Assembly: GCA_029783825.1 (NCBI GenBank)
Contig: JAREIK010000801.1
Span: forward strand, 8,531,571-8,595,570
Source of the DNA: Sapria himalayana
Lineage: Eukaryota; Streptophyta; Magnoliopsida; Malpighiales; Rafflesiaceae
Length of the DNA: 64,000 bases
Direction of reading: 5' to 3'
In this document: positions 35,719 to 47,908 of the stretch, piece by piece
How the letters are laid out: each line of letters begins with the position of its first letter
How positions within the stretch are numbered: the stretch's first letter is position 1
Made by a program: the position numbers and the translations under genes
The notes under the pieces: generated by a model
The model's database searches: none
Told to the model about the DNA's origin: nothing
The model's input: only the letters and a program-made list of their open reading frames with translations

Positions 35719-36494
35719 GTAAGTTGCCACTACTGTCTTGCTCATTTTCTGAACCTGTGCATGTTTGGCTTGTATGAATAATGCTTGTCTCTTATGGAAA
35801 AAAGAAACATCTTCAGAATTACTTTTCGTGTTGGATCAAACTGTTTGGCATATTAATGTTTTGCTTCTCTTTTGCCAAATGAGTGCTATCTTAAATAAGA
35901 TGCACCCGTGGGCTCTTCTTTACATTGGAATTGTTGATATTCAAATTTATACTCAAAAATTGTTTCTAATGTGGGATCTTTGGAATGGATGGGATAAAGG
36001 GTGGTGCAGATTAACTGTATGCTTGACTAGATTGAATGTATAATGTTAATTCAACATAGCCCATCATTACCCCGTATGACTAAGTATATCAAAAATAGCT
36101 ATCAGGCGAGTATAAAAAACTAGAACTTGAATACATCATTAGTTTCATTTATGGATAATCAAAATCAGAAGGTTGTAGCAAATTTGGATTGGATACGATA
36201 AAATGCTTTTTTAGAAAAGATCGTAGATGTATTCATCTAATATATTTATAGATTGAAATAATCAAAGTTTCTCAATCTTTATTTTCTTCTCTTGGGTAGA
36301 TCCACACCTACTATCCAATGAGACACTCCTATTATATTTCTTTTTTTAGCATATCATATCAGAAGATGTATTATTATTATTTTGAAAATTAGTTGTATTA
36401 GTTGTATCAAATATATACTCATGGGTAGGGTTAATTGTTACTCCTCCAAGTGGAGTAACAACTATACACAAAAATGTTTGAATGCATGTTCTCT
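35719..36494 (+). other. Putative first intron, unspliced sequence
   Basis: Starts with GTAAGT. A 92-codon frame (35,765-36,043) runs on into AT-rich sequence without any family motif, so I do not call it. No acceptor with a plausible following CBR1 exon was seen. Confidence 0.4.
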
Positions 36495-36954
36495 TAGAGG
36501 TGCCAAGTGAGCCAGGCTATTCGAACTTGGCCCCTGGTACAACACGATACCACCATGCTGGGCCAAACACAATACATTCTAGAATTGTGCTTGGATTGAG
36601 CTTGTGCTGGCTCATAACATGACTTGTCATTTTGTGATGGGGCTACGTGGGCCTTGTGTCGTGTCACTTTCCCCAAATGTAGTAGCCATTGTTTTACAAT
36701 GGATAGTTTAGGAATCCATTTGACAAGGCAACAACTTATCTTTGTCTTGTTGGCCATGCATCATAAAAAAAAAATTTTAAAATAAAAACCTAACATTTAT
36801 TCTAAGGCTGACTTGGCTTGAATTGGTTAGACTGACATGATCCAGCACACTCGGCAGGGGAAGTCAAGCCTACCTCGCATATTGGTGTGTTGGCAAGCCT
36901 TGATCCAAGTTCCTAATTTATGTTGTTTTTGGCATGACCCAGTTGACACTTCAA
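36495..36954. mobile_element. Non-autonomous hAT element 3 (460 bp)
   Basis: Left terminus TAGAGGTGCCAAGTGAGCC; right terminus CAGTTGACACTTCAA. Flanking 8-mers TGTTCTCT and CGTTCTCT agree at seven of eight. The GC-rich interior with GGGCCAAAC, CTTGGCC and TGGCTTG blocks matches elements 1 and 2. The 87-codon minus frame inside is not supported. Confidence 0.85.
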
Positions 36955-37099
36955 CGTTCTCTTGGTTTGAGTCATTAAAGAGGACTTGTTTTTGAAGAAT
37001 ATTACATATGCATTCATACTAACTCTCATTATCTTCGATAAATAAAGATATATATCTATGAGTATTAGAGTATTTAATGAAGGTGTACTTAATAATACG

Positions 37100-37792
37100 C
37101 TATGTTGCACGGATACTCCTAGGAACTGCCGTGTCGCCGTGTCCGATATGCCACGTGGCGTATCGGATACGCATTAGAGACATATCCGATGCGTTGTTCG
37201 GAAATAGTCATCGTTAACAACAGACGCGTCGTTTACCTACAGACACGTCGTTTACCAACTGACGCTTTTTTACGATTCTAACGCGTCGGAAATACACTAT
37301 ATATTAACTATTACTCCTATATCTCCAACAAATTGAGGAGCACACCGCCGACAATAAGTTGCCGACAAGCCGATTGCGAGAAATAGTTATCAATTATCAT
37401 TGCGTCAAACGGAGAGGGAAGGAGCACCCCGCCGAGGCGCCGACAATACCTAAGGTAACCTAATTCTATAAAGGGAAGGGGGGGTTTTGAAATCTGTATC
37501 GGGAGGGGGGAGAGTTCGAAAATCAAAACTGTAAAGGGATGGTGGTGGGGGGGGGGGTGTTAGAGGGTTTAAATTTTTTTTATATTATTTTAAAATACAG
37601 AATTTTAAATTATTTTAAAATACAGTATTTTAAATTATTTTAAAATACCTAATATTTATAATTAATAATTTTTATTTTTTTTATCATGACGTATCCTAGT
37701 CGTATCCGTATCCTAGTTTTTTAGAATTTGCCGTGTCCCCGTATCATGCCGTGTCGTATCTCCATGTCCGTATCCGTGTCCGTGCAACATAG
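37100..37792. mobile_element. CACGGA-type hAT-like element, copy 1 (693 bp)
   Basis: Perfect 14-bp terminal inverted repeats CTATGTTGCACGGA and TCCGTGCAACATAG, flanked by a perfect 8-bp duplication ATAATACG on both sides. Subterminal sequence is rich in GTATCCG, CCGTGTC and GATATGCCACGTGGCG. The interior holds a G-rich stretch with G11 near 37,547. 8-bp duplications indicate hAT. No coding capacity. The perfect ends and target site suggest this is one of the younger insertions. Confidence 0.95.
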
Positions 37793-37800
37793 ATAATACG

Positions 37801-38056
37801 TGTAATTTTCTTTTTGCTTGAAGAGAGATCTTAAATAAAATAAGTACATTCAAAAATATTGAGTGAAAGATGAAAAAATTTCTATTAGCCATACAAGTTC
37901 GTATGAGATACGACATGACTGATTAGAAGATATTTTATTATATAAAAAGTTATTGATTAATATTATTATTTTTTTAAAATATTTAGGAAGTAGGAATGTG
38001 CTTGTCATCTCAACAAAATGTTGAGTTCCTTTCTCAACTATCTCATTATGTGCATG
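37801..38056. other. Short AT-rich spacer between paired elements
   Basis: No feature seen apart from the flanking target duplications. Confidence 0.5.
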
Positions 38057-38064
38057 AGTACTAG

Positions 38065-39033
38065 CAAGGAAGCACGGACATGGCTCCCTACAGTCGTGTC
38101 CACGTGTTCGACACTTGGACACGTGGACACGACACGGATACGTGTCCGATACGTCACGTGGCATATCATTGCACACTCCGTATCTGATATGCCACGTGGC
38201 GTATCGGATGGTTGCGTCGGCGCCATATCCATGTCTATAGTGCCCGATGTTCGACGATGTCGGTGGCCACTGGCAGGGGGCCGGCGCGATTTGAGGGAGA
38301 GGCAGGAGCGGACGCGATTTGAGGGGAGAGGAAGGGGCAGCACGATTTGTGGGGAGAGGCAGGGGCGGGAGTGTTTCGAGGGGAGAGTCAGGGGCGGCGG
38401 GCGTGTTCGAGGGGAGAGTCAGGGGCGGGCGGGCGTGTTCGAGGGGAGAGTCAGGGGCGGGCGGGCGTGTTCGAGGGGAGCAGGGGCGGGCGGGCGTGTT
38501 CGAGGGGAGCAGGGGCGGGCGGGCATGATTGAGGGGAGAGGCAGGGGCGGGCATGATTGAGGGGAGAGGCAGGGGCGGGCATGATTGAGGGGAGAGGCAG
38601 GGGCGGGCGTGATTGAGGGGAGAGGCAAGGTCGAGTGGGCGTGATTGAGGGGAGAGGCAGGGGTGGGCGGGCGTGCTAAAGGGGAGAGGCAGGGGCATAA
38701 AATAAAATATTTTTATAAAATAAAATAAAAAATATATATTTTTATATAATATAATTATAAAATATTATTTTATAAAATAAAATAAATATAAATATTATCT
38801 TATAAAATAAAATAAATAATATATATTTATTATATATAATAAAATATTTTAATTTAATTTAATTTAATAAATATTATAAAATAACTAATTTTTATAAGTA
38901 ATAATTTTTATTTTTATTTTTATTTTTTTATTATGTCGTATCCTAGCCGTATCCGTATCCTAGTTTTTTAGAATTTGCCGTGTCTCCGTATCCTGTCTTG
39001 TCGTATCCCCATGTCCGTGTCCGTGTTTCTTAG
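38065..39033. mobile_element. CACGGA-type hAT-like element, copy 2 (969 bp)
   Basis: Left end CAAGGAAGCACGGAC; the right end in reverse complement reads CTAAGAAACACGGAC, 12 of 15 matching. A perfect 8-bp duplication AGTACTAG flanks it. It shares the GATATGCCACGTGGCGTATC block and a CGTATCCTAG/TTTTTTAGAATTTGCCGTG block with copy 1. It differs by a 400-bp GC-rich minisatellite inside. Confidence 0.93.
38290..38695 (+). repeat. GC-rich minisatellite, 29-33 bp unit, about 13 copies
   Basis: The unit is GAGGGGAGAGGCAGGGGCGG followed by GC[A/G]TGATT or GCGTGTTC. Variants with AGTC and with a shorter GAGCAGGGGCGG occur. It makes long frames open on both strands (282 codons minus, 180 codons plus), all Arg/Gly/Pro/Ser low-complexity and not genes. 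G-rich on the plus strand, so G-quadruplex formation is plausible. Confidence 0.95.
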
Positions 39034-39686
39034 AGTACTAGCACATAATGTTTGCTAAACTATTTTGTGCAACTCAAAGAAGTAAGAAAACTATGAGTAA
39101 TATTCTAAAATAATATAAATTGAGTTATTTTTTTATAACTGTTATAAAAATATATATTTTTATATCTTTCCTTAAATATTTATAAATATATAAATTGAGT
39201 ATAATAAATAATAAAAATAAAAAAATAACATAAATTATCTCAAGTGATCATCATACAAAGTTATCAAATATTTGATTGAATCATATGAAATGAGTCTCTT
39301 TTACTATCCTTTTGATACATCACATAAGATATTGTAATATTTTTTTCTAATTGATATCTCATAATTAATAAATAATATTTCTTTAGTGCTTGACTATGAG
39401 GTTTTTGGCTTGTCCTGTAAATATTGTTCTAACTGAGAGTGAATCATTAGTGGATTAATAATAAATGTACATTTAGAAGGGCTTATGAGAGCTAGACCTA
39501 TTTGTGTGCAACTTTGCCACCTCCATCACAAATAGGCATGGTGCATGCCTCACACGTGCTTGCTTTGATGGACACTCATATAAAATAGGCACATGCATTC
39601 ATGCTCCTATTTTATTATAATATATATAAATGGGGTGCATGAATGCACTCATCCCATTTTAAATTTTCAGACCATTGCACACAATT
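39034..39686. other. AT-rich spacer with a 30-bp inverted repeat
   Basis: Around 39,577-39,662 an imperfect inverted repeat pairs TAAAATAGGCACATGCATTC with GAATGCACTCATCCCATTTT across a TA-rich loop. Upstream GGCATGGTGCATGCC is also palindromic. Possibly a degraded small MITE. Confidence 0.4.
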
Positions 39687-40095
39687 GCAAGTGCCAAATA
39701 CTTGTGCTAGTTATGGTCATTAGTTGGCTAACTAAAGCCCTAGGCTGTCCTATCAACCCGTTTGCTGTAGCTTACTATGATACCTATGGTGGCTAACTTA
39801 GGCTATCCTGGGTTAGCTGCATGTTGGGCTAGGCACTAAATTGTGCCTTGCGCCCTCGCCTGGTCATACTAGTTTTTACTCGCTATGAATTTTGACTCGA
39901 CTCGATAAGACACGATGAATGCCTTTGTTGGGCCATTAGGCTGAGTTGGGCCTACCTTCCTTGGGGTCATGCTGACATGTCCTGAAGTTGAGAGATGAAT
40001 TATGTCATGTCTGGCATTGTGGCATGACTTGGTGGTGCTATTAGTCCTAAAAACCAATGGCTCAATTGACTAGGTTGGCCTAGCTGATGCCTCTA
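39687..40095. mobile_element. Non-autonomous hAT element 4 (degraded, about 409 bp)
   Basis: The right end GATGCCTCTA is clear. The left end GCAAGTGCCAAATAC is a weak match to TAGAGGTGTCAAATGG. Flanks ACACAATT and GCTCAATT agree at six of eight. The interior carries TGGGCTAGGC, GGGCCATTAGG and TAGGTTGGCCTAG blocks like the other hAT derivatives. Confidence 0.6.
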
Positions 40096-43000
40096 GCTCA
40101 ATTCACAATGAAGTTTTTTGTCTAGTGTAATGATCTTACATATAAATATCAAAAGAAGAGAATAAAATTATTATATTAATGTTTTATAAAGTAATTGATA
40201 GAAAATAAATTATGATGAAATAAATTGATAGAAAATAAATACTAATGATCTTACATATAAATATATTAATGTAATGATCTTACATATGAAATATGCATTA
40301 AAATGATATAATCAATATTGATATTTTTCTGTCCAATGGTCCGTCCTATCGTGCCATTGACAAAAATAATATTAGAAGTTCTGTACTCTATAAAAGTAAT
40401 AAAAAAGATTGATTATTTATGAAATGAATATTTGTTTCTGAATATACTATTCAAAATTTTAGAGTGAGATGATGCCCAAAAAATGTAGCAAATATAGATG
40501 TGGTTTAGCCAGTTGCATCAAAAGAATAAAGTTTGTTATACTTTTTCCTTCAAAAATATTAGTGTAACAAGACTACTAGATATGACCATAAAAAAACTTG
40601 TAGGTCATGTAGTTTGATGTATAACTTTTAATCATCAAAAGTTTTATTGTAACTTATGGTGAAATATTTAATATCTCTCATGAGTATAACATAATCTCCG
40701 TTAGAAAGTAAATCTCACTACTATCTCTTTGCTTATTGGATTATCTTTGCCAAGTTTCCTCGTCATCTTCTTTCTTATTGCTACTTTTGTAGCGAAGATA
40801 CCATAATATTATTAATTATCATACTAATTCTATTCGATTGAGGTATATATGTAAATGAATGAGTTACTCTCTAATAAACCTATTAGAGAATGAAATATTC
40901 TTCTCTCTAAGAATATGTGTTCGCAAAACAATGTATTACTATTCTAATAAATATATATAAAGAATGCTTTGAATTTGCTTGCTAATTATTCTCCTTAAAA
41001 TAGTTTGTTCCATTAACACATGTATCACATCAATAATATTTTATTTATAGTTATATCTAAGTCACATAATGAGTTATTGTGTCATAGTCAATTTATTTGT
41101 ACTTCAATAACCAAGTAATATATTATATAAATAAAATATTTCTGAAGAATATATCAAAACGGTCAAGTCTCAAATTCTCTTATAAGTATCATAAGAGTCA
41201 AATACACTTAACATGTTAAAATTAATTGTCATTGGTATATTAGTAGTTATGTATGAATAATATTTCACTTATTATTCTTAGTAAGGTAGGTTTTTTAATA
41301 AATGCCTCAAAAAATTTTAGTTCACAAACTAGATTCTTATTGTTGTAGTTAAATAGAGTACGTATTCATTCTCAATTTTTATTAAGCTATCTCAATAGTC
41401 TCACACAGCTTTTGGTCTTTTTTTTTTTAATCTCAAAAAAATAACATTTTCATATTAATATCAATCAGAAATAAAAAATATTTATAAATAACCATGATTT
41501 TATGCAAAATTTTTTAGAATATAGATTTTAAGTACTTTAAATCCTCTTGATATTATTCAATGACCGTCAAACACCAATAAGTCTAAAATACTCACCAAAG
41601 CACTTCTGTACCAGTGCCACCATGTCAATTTTCATGAGGTCCACCACCTTGGGCCAAAATATGCTTTTAGATCACAATAAATATGTTGTCAAAAGTTTGA
41701 TGGCCACAAAAACTCCAGGAAAAATCTAAAATACCCAATGTACATGGGGTTTTCATTGTTATTGTTTGATGGCCCCCAATGTTATTAACTTGAAAAACTA
41801 TTTCAAAATACAACATAAATCATATATATGATTTAAGGCATCTCATATGTTAGGTTGTTCCCAAATAATAAAAAATAAATAAAATAAAAATAAATACAAA
41901 ATAAACTAAATCTTAACTATATGATTTATCTGAGTTATTGTACTAATAGCCAATTTTAAAATGTGATTGACGAGAGAAAATAAATATTTGATTTAATTGC
42001 AAAAATACTTTATATACATAAGTATTTGTAAGCAATTTTTACAAAGATACTATATTCATCATAAATTACCTTATGAATTAGATTTATTCTTTTGTTCTTT
42101 TTAGGTTCAGGTGAAATATTAGATCTTATATTCTGATAAGATTTTTAGCAACTCCCCTTGAATATGCTGATGTATTTATCTTGTGGAGAACCTTACTATT
42201 AGATGTGAAAACACAACACTTATGGCCATCATATTTTAATTTGCTATTCACGTACTAAAATTAATACAAATGATGCTCATCAATAACATGTATAATGATT
42301 ACCAATTATAATGTATTTTGAGATATTTTTTAAAGAGTTTTATTTTTGATTGTTGAGATATAGTTGTCATTTGGATTCAAGTTCCTATAGGTATTTTTCC
42401 AATAATCTTGCAAGATGCTAAGTACTATGCCAGTGAAAGTGAATGAAATTTAAATATGAGTCATTTTTTACATGTTGATGCTTCTAGGTTGTTGTAATCC
42501 AAAAAAATGCACTATAGATAATTAGTCATAAGAATTAGATGCTAGACATCTTTGATCCCAAAATATAAGTGAGAAGAGGATATAGGACATCCCATTCAAA
42601 TTATTGTTCAATATTTTGTGAAACCAAATAGTTTTATAGATGATATCATAAATATTAATTTTCTAATTGTTTTGGGATAATGAAAGAACAATTTTTTTTT
42701 CTATTTTACTTTGTTTGTAAGCACTCGAGCGCTGTTCCAATCATTATTTATATATGTTTTTATTTTATTTTTGGGATAATGAAAGAAAACAAAAATATTA
42801 TTTTGCTTTTCTCTTCTCCCTTATTTCTCTTGTTTCACTTATCATTATGGAAATCTTAAGAGGTTTGACCTTTAACATGGTACCAAATCCCATAGAGGTG
42901 AATCATGGGTGGCACATAGTGTCTGAAATGGTGGCCCACCACGCGTGAGTGCCATGTGAGGGTCTGCACATGTAGTTGACATTTGTAATAGTTGTCAATT

Positions 43001-44451
43001 TTGTAGATATTTTATAATGTCATCGTGTGGTTCTTTGCATATGTAAATAAGTAAATTTTGATTGTGGACATGCAATGTAGGTGTCGTGGTGGTATGGTGA
43101 TTTTCTGTTGGTTCCATTGATGATTATCATGGTGGTTTTGGTGGGGGACTATCATAGTACATTGGCTTTGGTGGTGGACTATTAGAATGGTTGTGTTGTG
43201 CCATGGTAGTGTTTGTGGTTACTCTTATGGTCATTTTTTTTTGTAGTGTGCTGAAATGGTACTTTGTATTAGTGTTGTGATTATGTTGAGTTATTATAGT
43301 GTACCATAATCGTGAAATTTATGATGTTTTTACTATTTTTTTCATTGTTTTTTGATGAAAAAGGTCATTGAATCAATGTTGAATCCTATGAATAACTCAA
43401 TGAAAATTGAATGCAGACACATTCATCATTAACTATTTTAGTGAGAATTTAATTCTTTGACTAAGGATACATGGGTCACTAATTGGGTGAATCACCCAAG
43501 GGTGTGTCAGATGAATGATTGTTGATTGATATGGGACTAGTAGTTTATTTATGATAGTTGATTGACTTGAATTTGATTAATATATTTGGTTTTCATCATA
43601 CGTGCAAGATGAGTTGAGATTAAGTTATGTCGATGCATTTGTGTGTGATGTTAAAGTTGTGTGACAATATTACTTAGTTATAGTATTGAAGAATCTGAGT
43701 GACTGGATTCACATTGTTTTTTAATTGTATTTATTAGAGGAGCATTTTGATGTTTTGTAGGTCCATATCTTTAATAAGAGTGTTTTTGGTTTTCTTATAA
43801 ATTTATTAGATAATAATTCATGTATTTACACTTATGTCTTGATCGAGCATAGTTAATATGATTAGTCAGATTATAACAATGAATCTCTATACAGAAGGAT
43901 AATTAGAGAGTTGGTAGCAATCCTTTGAGGGAGGAAGCTAGTAATAAATTGTTCTTTTTGGGAGGATGGGACTTACTTTGAAGTGATGTTGGACATTATA
44001 CCTTGAGTTACAAATGATATTTGAGTGTTTAATGGATATATAAATGTTATCGAATCCATTTAGGTTGGATTTTTTATGTGTATACTTATTAGTCTTGTTA
44101 TATTTAATGAGAATATTCTAGATTTTCATATTATTATACTAAATACACATATTATATGTTATCACATTATTTTTATTTCTATGTAATGCTTAGAGCATTT
44201 GGTATTGATGTGACTAATAACACTATCATATGAGTCAAATAGCATGAAAATGTCAATGTTATGTCTTTTTTTTTGACATACTATTTTTTACTTGAGTTTT
44301 TGTTATAATTTATTTTCTGTCAATTGATTTATTAAATAATTTGGTTGTGACGTCTTTTTTTCTAGTAGTTTTGTGGAAGATTGACTGACCACACGACTGA
44401 TTTTCTTAGTGATTTAGCTAGATGAGCTATATCTATTTTCCCCACCCATAG
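40096..44451. other. No recognisable gene
   Basis: Ordinary AT-rich sequence. A roughly 100-bp direct duplication carries TTTTGGGATAATGAAAGAA at about 42,671 and 42,770. At 42,876-42,895 a TGGTACCAAATCCCATAG segment faintly resembles a copia primer site. 43,080-43,250 is G/T-rich with repeated GGTGG..ACTATCAT units. Short frames of 60-64 codons (41,547; 42,754) have no family motif. Confidence 0.45.
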
Positions 44452-44560
44452 TAGAGGTGATAAATAGGCTCAACGGAATTGCTCGGACTTGATGCATGAC
44501 ACATAAATAGTGGCCCAAGCATCACTGGACTAGTGCTTGGAACATTGCAACATCAATTAT
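44452..44560. mobile_element. hAT terminal fragment
   Basis: TAGAGGTGATAAATAGGCTC followed by GGCCCAAGCATC-like sequence is a decayed hAT end. The matching opposite terminus was not identified. Confidence 0.45.
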
Positions 44561-44599
44561 ATATATATATTTTTGAGAAAATACTATTATTTCTCCTTA

Positions 44600-45700
44600 A
44601 TATGCAATATTAATTTCAAGAAAAATTTTGAGATGTTTAAGATTATTTGTCAAGAATTCTATTTGAAGAAATTGCTCTAACTAGGTGATTCCTAATTGAT
44701 GATTCACCATAACACTAAAATCATCAACATAAATTATTAAGTTAATATTACAATCTGATCTATGATAATAAAAATGAAAACAGACAAAATACTTATTTGC
44801 AGGTTAGATCATGTAACAGCTGAAGAAATTTGTTAAGTTCTAGCTGATCTTTTCATCTCATTTAAGAGTTTTTGTTGTCTACACATGTACATGTGCTTTT
44901 TTGAACCAAAATTCTTCAAGTTTTTCCACATATATTTTCTTCAAGATTATCATGAAGAATATTATTTTAAATATCTAATTGATGCACTAATCACATATAA
45001 GTTGTAAGAGATAAAAGTAACCCAATTATTGTTATTTTTTTTATTCGAGATAAAATATCATAGTAATATATACCATATATCTCTATTTGTGATGCCCAAG
45101 ATTTTTGTTAACAATTTTTTTTCAGATGTTGTTTTGGTTGAGTGATTCCAAATTAATTAGTTTCTACAATAATTGATATTATAAATATAAATTAATAATA
45201 AAATAATGATATCACATGAACCATAATGATAAAAATAAAAATAATTTAAAATATTTTTTGTGGTGGTCAAAACTATAATTACTATAGGAAATTTGCTAAA
45301 TTATACCAGCATAATTGTTTATATTTCTAGATTCTCATAAAATATAATATTTCACACATCTAACTGATATATAAATTATTTGTGAGAAGTTGTAAGAGAT
45401 AAGAGTAACATGATCATAATTATTTTTGATTCCGGAGAGGAGATATTCTAGTAATCAATCTTGTATGTTTAAGATGCTTAAGATATTTTATTAGAAATTA
45501 TATCTAAAGAAATTATTTTAGCTAGGTGATTCTCAATTGAATATTTACTGTCACAATATTATTATCAATATAAATCAATAATAAGATAATGATATTATTT
45601 TAATTATAATGATAAATGAAAAAATAGTTCAAAATATTTGTGGGGTGATCAAATTTATAATTAGTGAAGAAAATTTCATAAGTTAAGCTCTAAATTATAG
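44600..45700 (-). pseudogene. Tandem copia reverse-transcriptase fragments
   Basis: The minus strand holds successive copies of the same RT segment. Copy A carries the catalytic box as LIIYVDDF (YVDD codons at 44,720-44,731) followed by NHQLGIT; copy B has IYIYN near 45,185; copy C has LLIYIDN near 45,570. Upstream halves with LLLSLTT..., YQLDV or HQLDI and LEE recur near 44,960-45,060 and 45,330-45,440; they match the copia pattern ...LLSLA....QLDVK.AFL.G.L.E. Many stops occur. The N-terminal half belonging to copy C lies on the other side of the gypsy insertion, at 61,640-62,080. Confidence 0.75.
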
Positions 45701-46023
45701 ATATCATATGTGCCGAGCCAGGCTTGAATGATTCATTTTTTTATCCCAAATGGATAATCGTATTAGGTAGATCTGGTCCGGGAAAGGGGCCATGTTGGTC
45801 CATCATGCTTCAAAGATTGGCATATCAACATTACGCATTAGCATGTTAGGGAAAGGTTTGTGATGGGTCCTTATCGAATATAGGTAGATTGACCTTGGAC
45901 TTGGCACATAATTGGTACCCTTGCATGGGCTTGAGTCACAACTCATGTCTTATTCTCTGTTAGTGCACAAGTATGTGCCCAAGTCAGCATCTATTCTCTG
46001 GTTTGTGTTGGGGTACATGTCTA
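45700..46023. other. hAT-like GC-richer remnant
   Basis: Blocks such as GTGCCGAGCCAGGCTTG, GGTCCGGGAAAGGGGCCATG and TGGGCTTGAG resemble hAT subterminal sequence. No clean terminus was found. It separates the copia RT array from the gypsy LTR. Confidence 0.35.
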
Positions 46024-47906
46024 TGATATGCATGAATTATATATGTATTTTTGATTCATTATTGACATAATTCTTATGTAGAATACTTGATTAAGATGAT
46101 AAATATGAGACTTCATTAAACATATGAGTTTTGTAGGTTTTAAGTGAAAAGAAAGAATTTTAGCAAGAAAACATATATAAAAAAGCCAAGAAATGAGGTG
46201 ACAACTTAGATGTTATGGTTGTGATCATATATTATGAAGAAAAAGAAAAGTTTTGGTCATGATATTATTTCTTTGGTTGCGACATTTATCTTGGGTAGCT
46301 ATATAATTCTTGGTCATGATACTATTTTCTTGATCTCGATATAATTATTGTATCTTCACATCAATAATATTTAATGACATTATTCTGAAGTCATGATAAT
46401 ATATTATTGTGTCACTACAATATCTTTCAGGTGCAACAATATTGCACATGTCGTTACAATATCTCACTACATTGTGATGCTATTCCTTTCACAACATTTG
46501 TTATTGGTTGCGACACCAAATATACCTAATAGGCAAGGTTTGATATGCGACATTAATTCTTAAGTTGTGATATGAACCGACACAAAACCTGTTTTAATAA
46601 TATATAACATTTGGACTGAAAGATAATTATTATTATTTTTGGAACTAAAAAGAAAGAGTAAAAAAGTGAGAACAAGTGAAGAACAAAATAGGGGATCCAA
46701 AAGTGTAACTTGCTCAATTTGATCCGAACGGAGTGGAGTGGCAGAAAAAAGCATATACCCAAGGCAGAAAATAAAATGTCAAGTACTAGAGGAGTTCTAC
46801 CAATATGAATATTTTTGCAAGACGTAGATAGAATTCTCATTTTCATTATTTTTTAATTCTTAATAGGTAGTTTGGAAATGGTGTTAGATACAAAATATTG
46901 AGTGAATTATTTTCTAATGCTATGTTAAATCTAAATCTTGTATATAAGGTTGGTTTGTGGCTTTATGTATGAGGATTGCTTCTTGTAATATTTTGAATTA
47001 GATGAGTTATAGTTTATGTAATTGCTGATGTTTTTGAGAATTATATTGTGATTTCTTGGTTGTGGCTAGGATTGAGATGACCTTCAACACTATGTAGGTC
47101 TTAGATAGATTGTGACAAATGAATAAGCCTACATACTCGAAATGTTTATCATATGGATTGTGATAGATAAATAAGCTCACATAATTCAAGTATTCATTGC
47201 ATGGACCATGATATGTGACTAATGGATTGTCTTGTTAATTATTTGAATATTTGATTAATTGAAATATTTATCACATGGATCGTGATATGTGATTGAATTA
47301 TATCTTTTATTTTTTGACTATGACATTGTGTCTTTTAGGCTGACTATGACATGTGAATAAGAGTACACATATGAGACATTCTTTGTATGAATTGTGATAG
47401 ATGATCGGAGACTTGCCTCAAAATGATGAAATACTTTAGTATCATTTTTATTATTTACATGAACTTGTAGGTGATAATATGCTAGTGATTAGGTGATAAA
47501 TATTATATGTATGACTGATATGTATAAGTAGATGTTGCATAATTTTAGCATCCCTTTAACCAACAATGTATAATTTGCATACTCATGGACTCAATGAAAA
47601 TTAAATTTTATATAATAAAATAAATCAATCCTAGAACTATTTATTTGAGTAAATTCTAGAAATTGTTTTTTAGAGCTTTAAGCTGCTACAAACATGACAT
47701 ACTTGTAATTAATTTTACTATTTATTTTATTTGATACATTCAATTTTAATTGATGTTAATTTATCTTGTTTTAAAGTTTAGACAATGAAGGTTTTGTTGA
47801 CATTGATGCTTACTCAATCCAAACAATCAATTCACGTGGGATTGATATGTAGATTACTTTATTGTTTGTTAGATCCATATATTTATGATAATCTTAGTGC
47901 GTTGCA
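46024..47906 (+). mobile_element. Gypsy 5' LTR
   Basis: Aligns with 60,235-61,528: starts TGATATGCATGAATTATATA (right copy TGATAGGCATGTATTATATA), shares AGGTTTTAAGTGAAAAGAAA, AACATTTGGACTG-like, TATGTATGAGGATTGCTT, GATACATTCAATTTTAATT, and ends TTGCA. It is longer than the right copy mainly because about 300 bp near 46,600-46,920 is absent there. Contains the 19-bp repeat array at 46,252-46,345. The 97-codon minus frame at 46,553 is not supported. Confidence 0.75.
46252..46345 (+). repeat. 19-bp tandem repeat in LTR
   Basis: Five units near TTGGTCATGATATTATTTC, for example TTTGGTTGCGACATTTATC and TTGGTCATGATACTATTTT. The same kind of unit appears at 54,225-54,420 and in decayed form at 60,430-60,560. 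Confidence 0.75.
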
Positions 47907-47908
47907 CA

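Noticed and set aside
35765..36043. 92-codon plus frame after the CBR1-like exon
   Set aside because: Starts in intron-like sequence downstream of a strong donor and has no CBR1 or other recognisable motif.
37850..38698. 282-codon minus frame and several 60-180 codon frames on both strands
   Set aside because: They follow the GC minisatellite and transposon ends; residues are Pro/Ser/Arg/Gly repeats and frames are open on both strands at once.
42876..42895. Copia primer-binding site suggesting another LTR element at 42-44 kb
   Set aside because: The match to TGGTATCAGAGCC is weak and no paired LTRs or coding motifs were found around it.
46553..46846. 97-codon minus frame, possibly a membrane protein
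   Set aside because: Falls inside the gypsy 5' LTR, is hydrophobic only because of T-rich antisense sequence, and has no family pattern.
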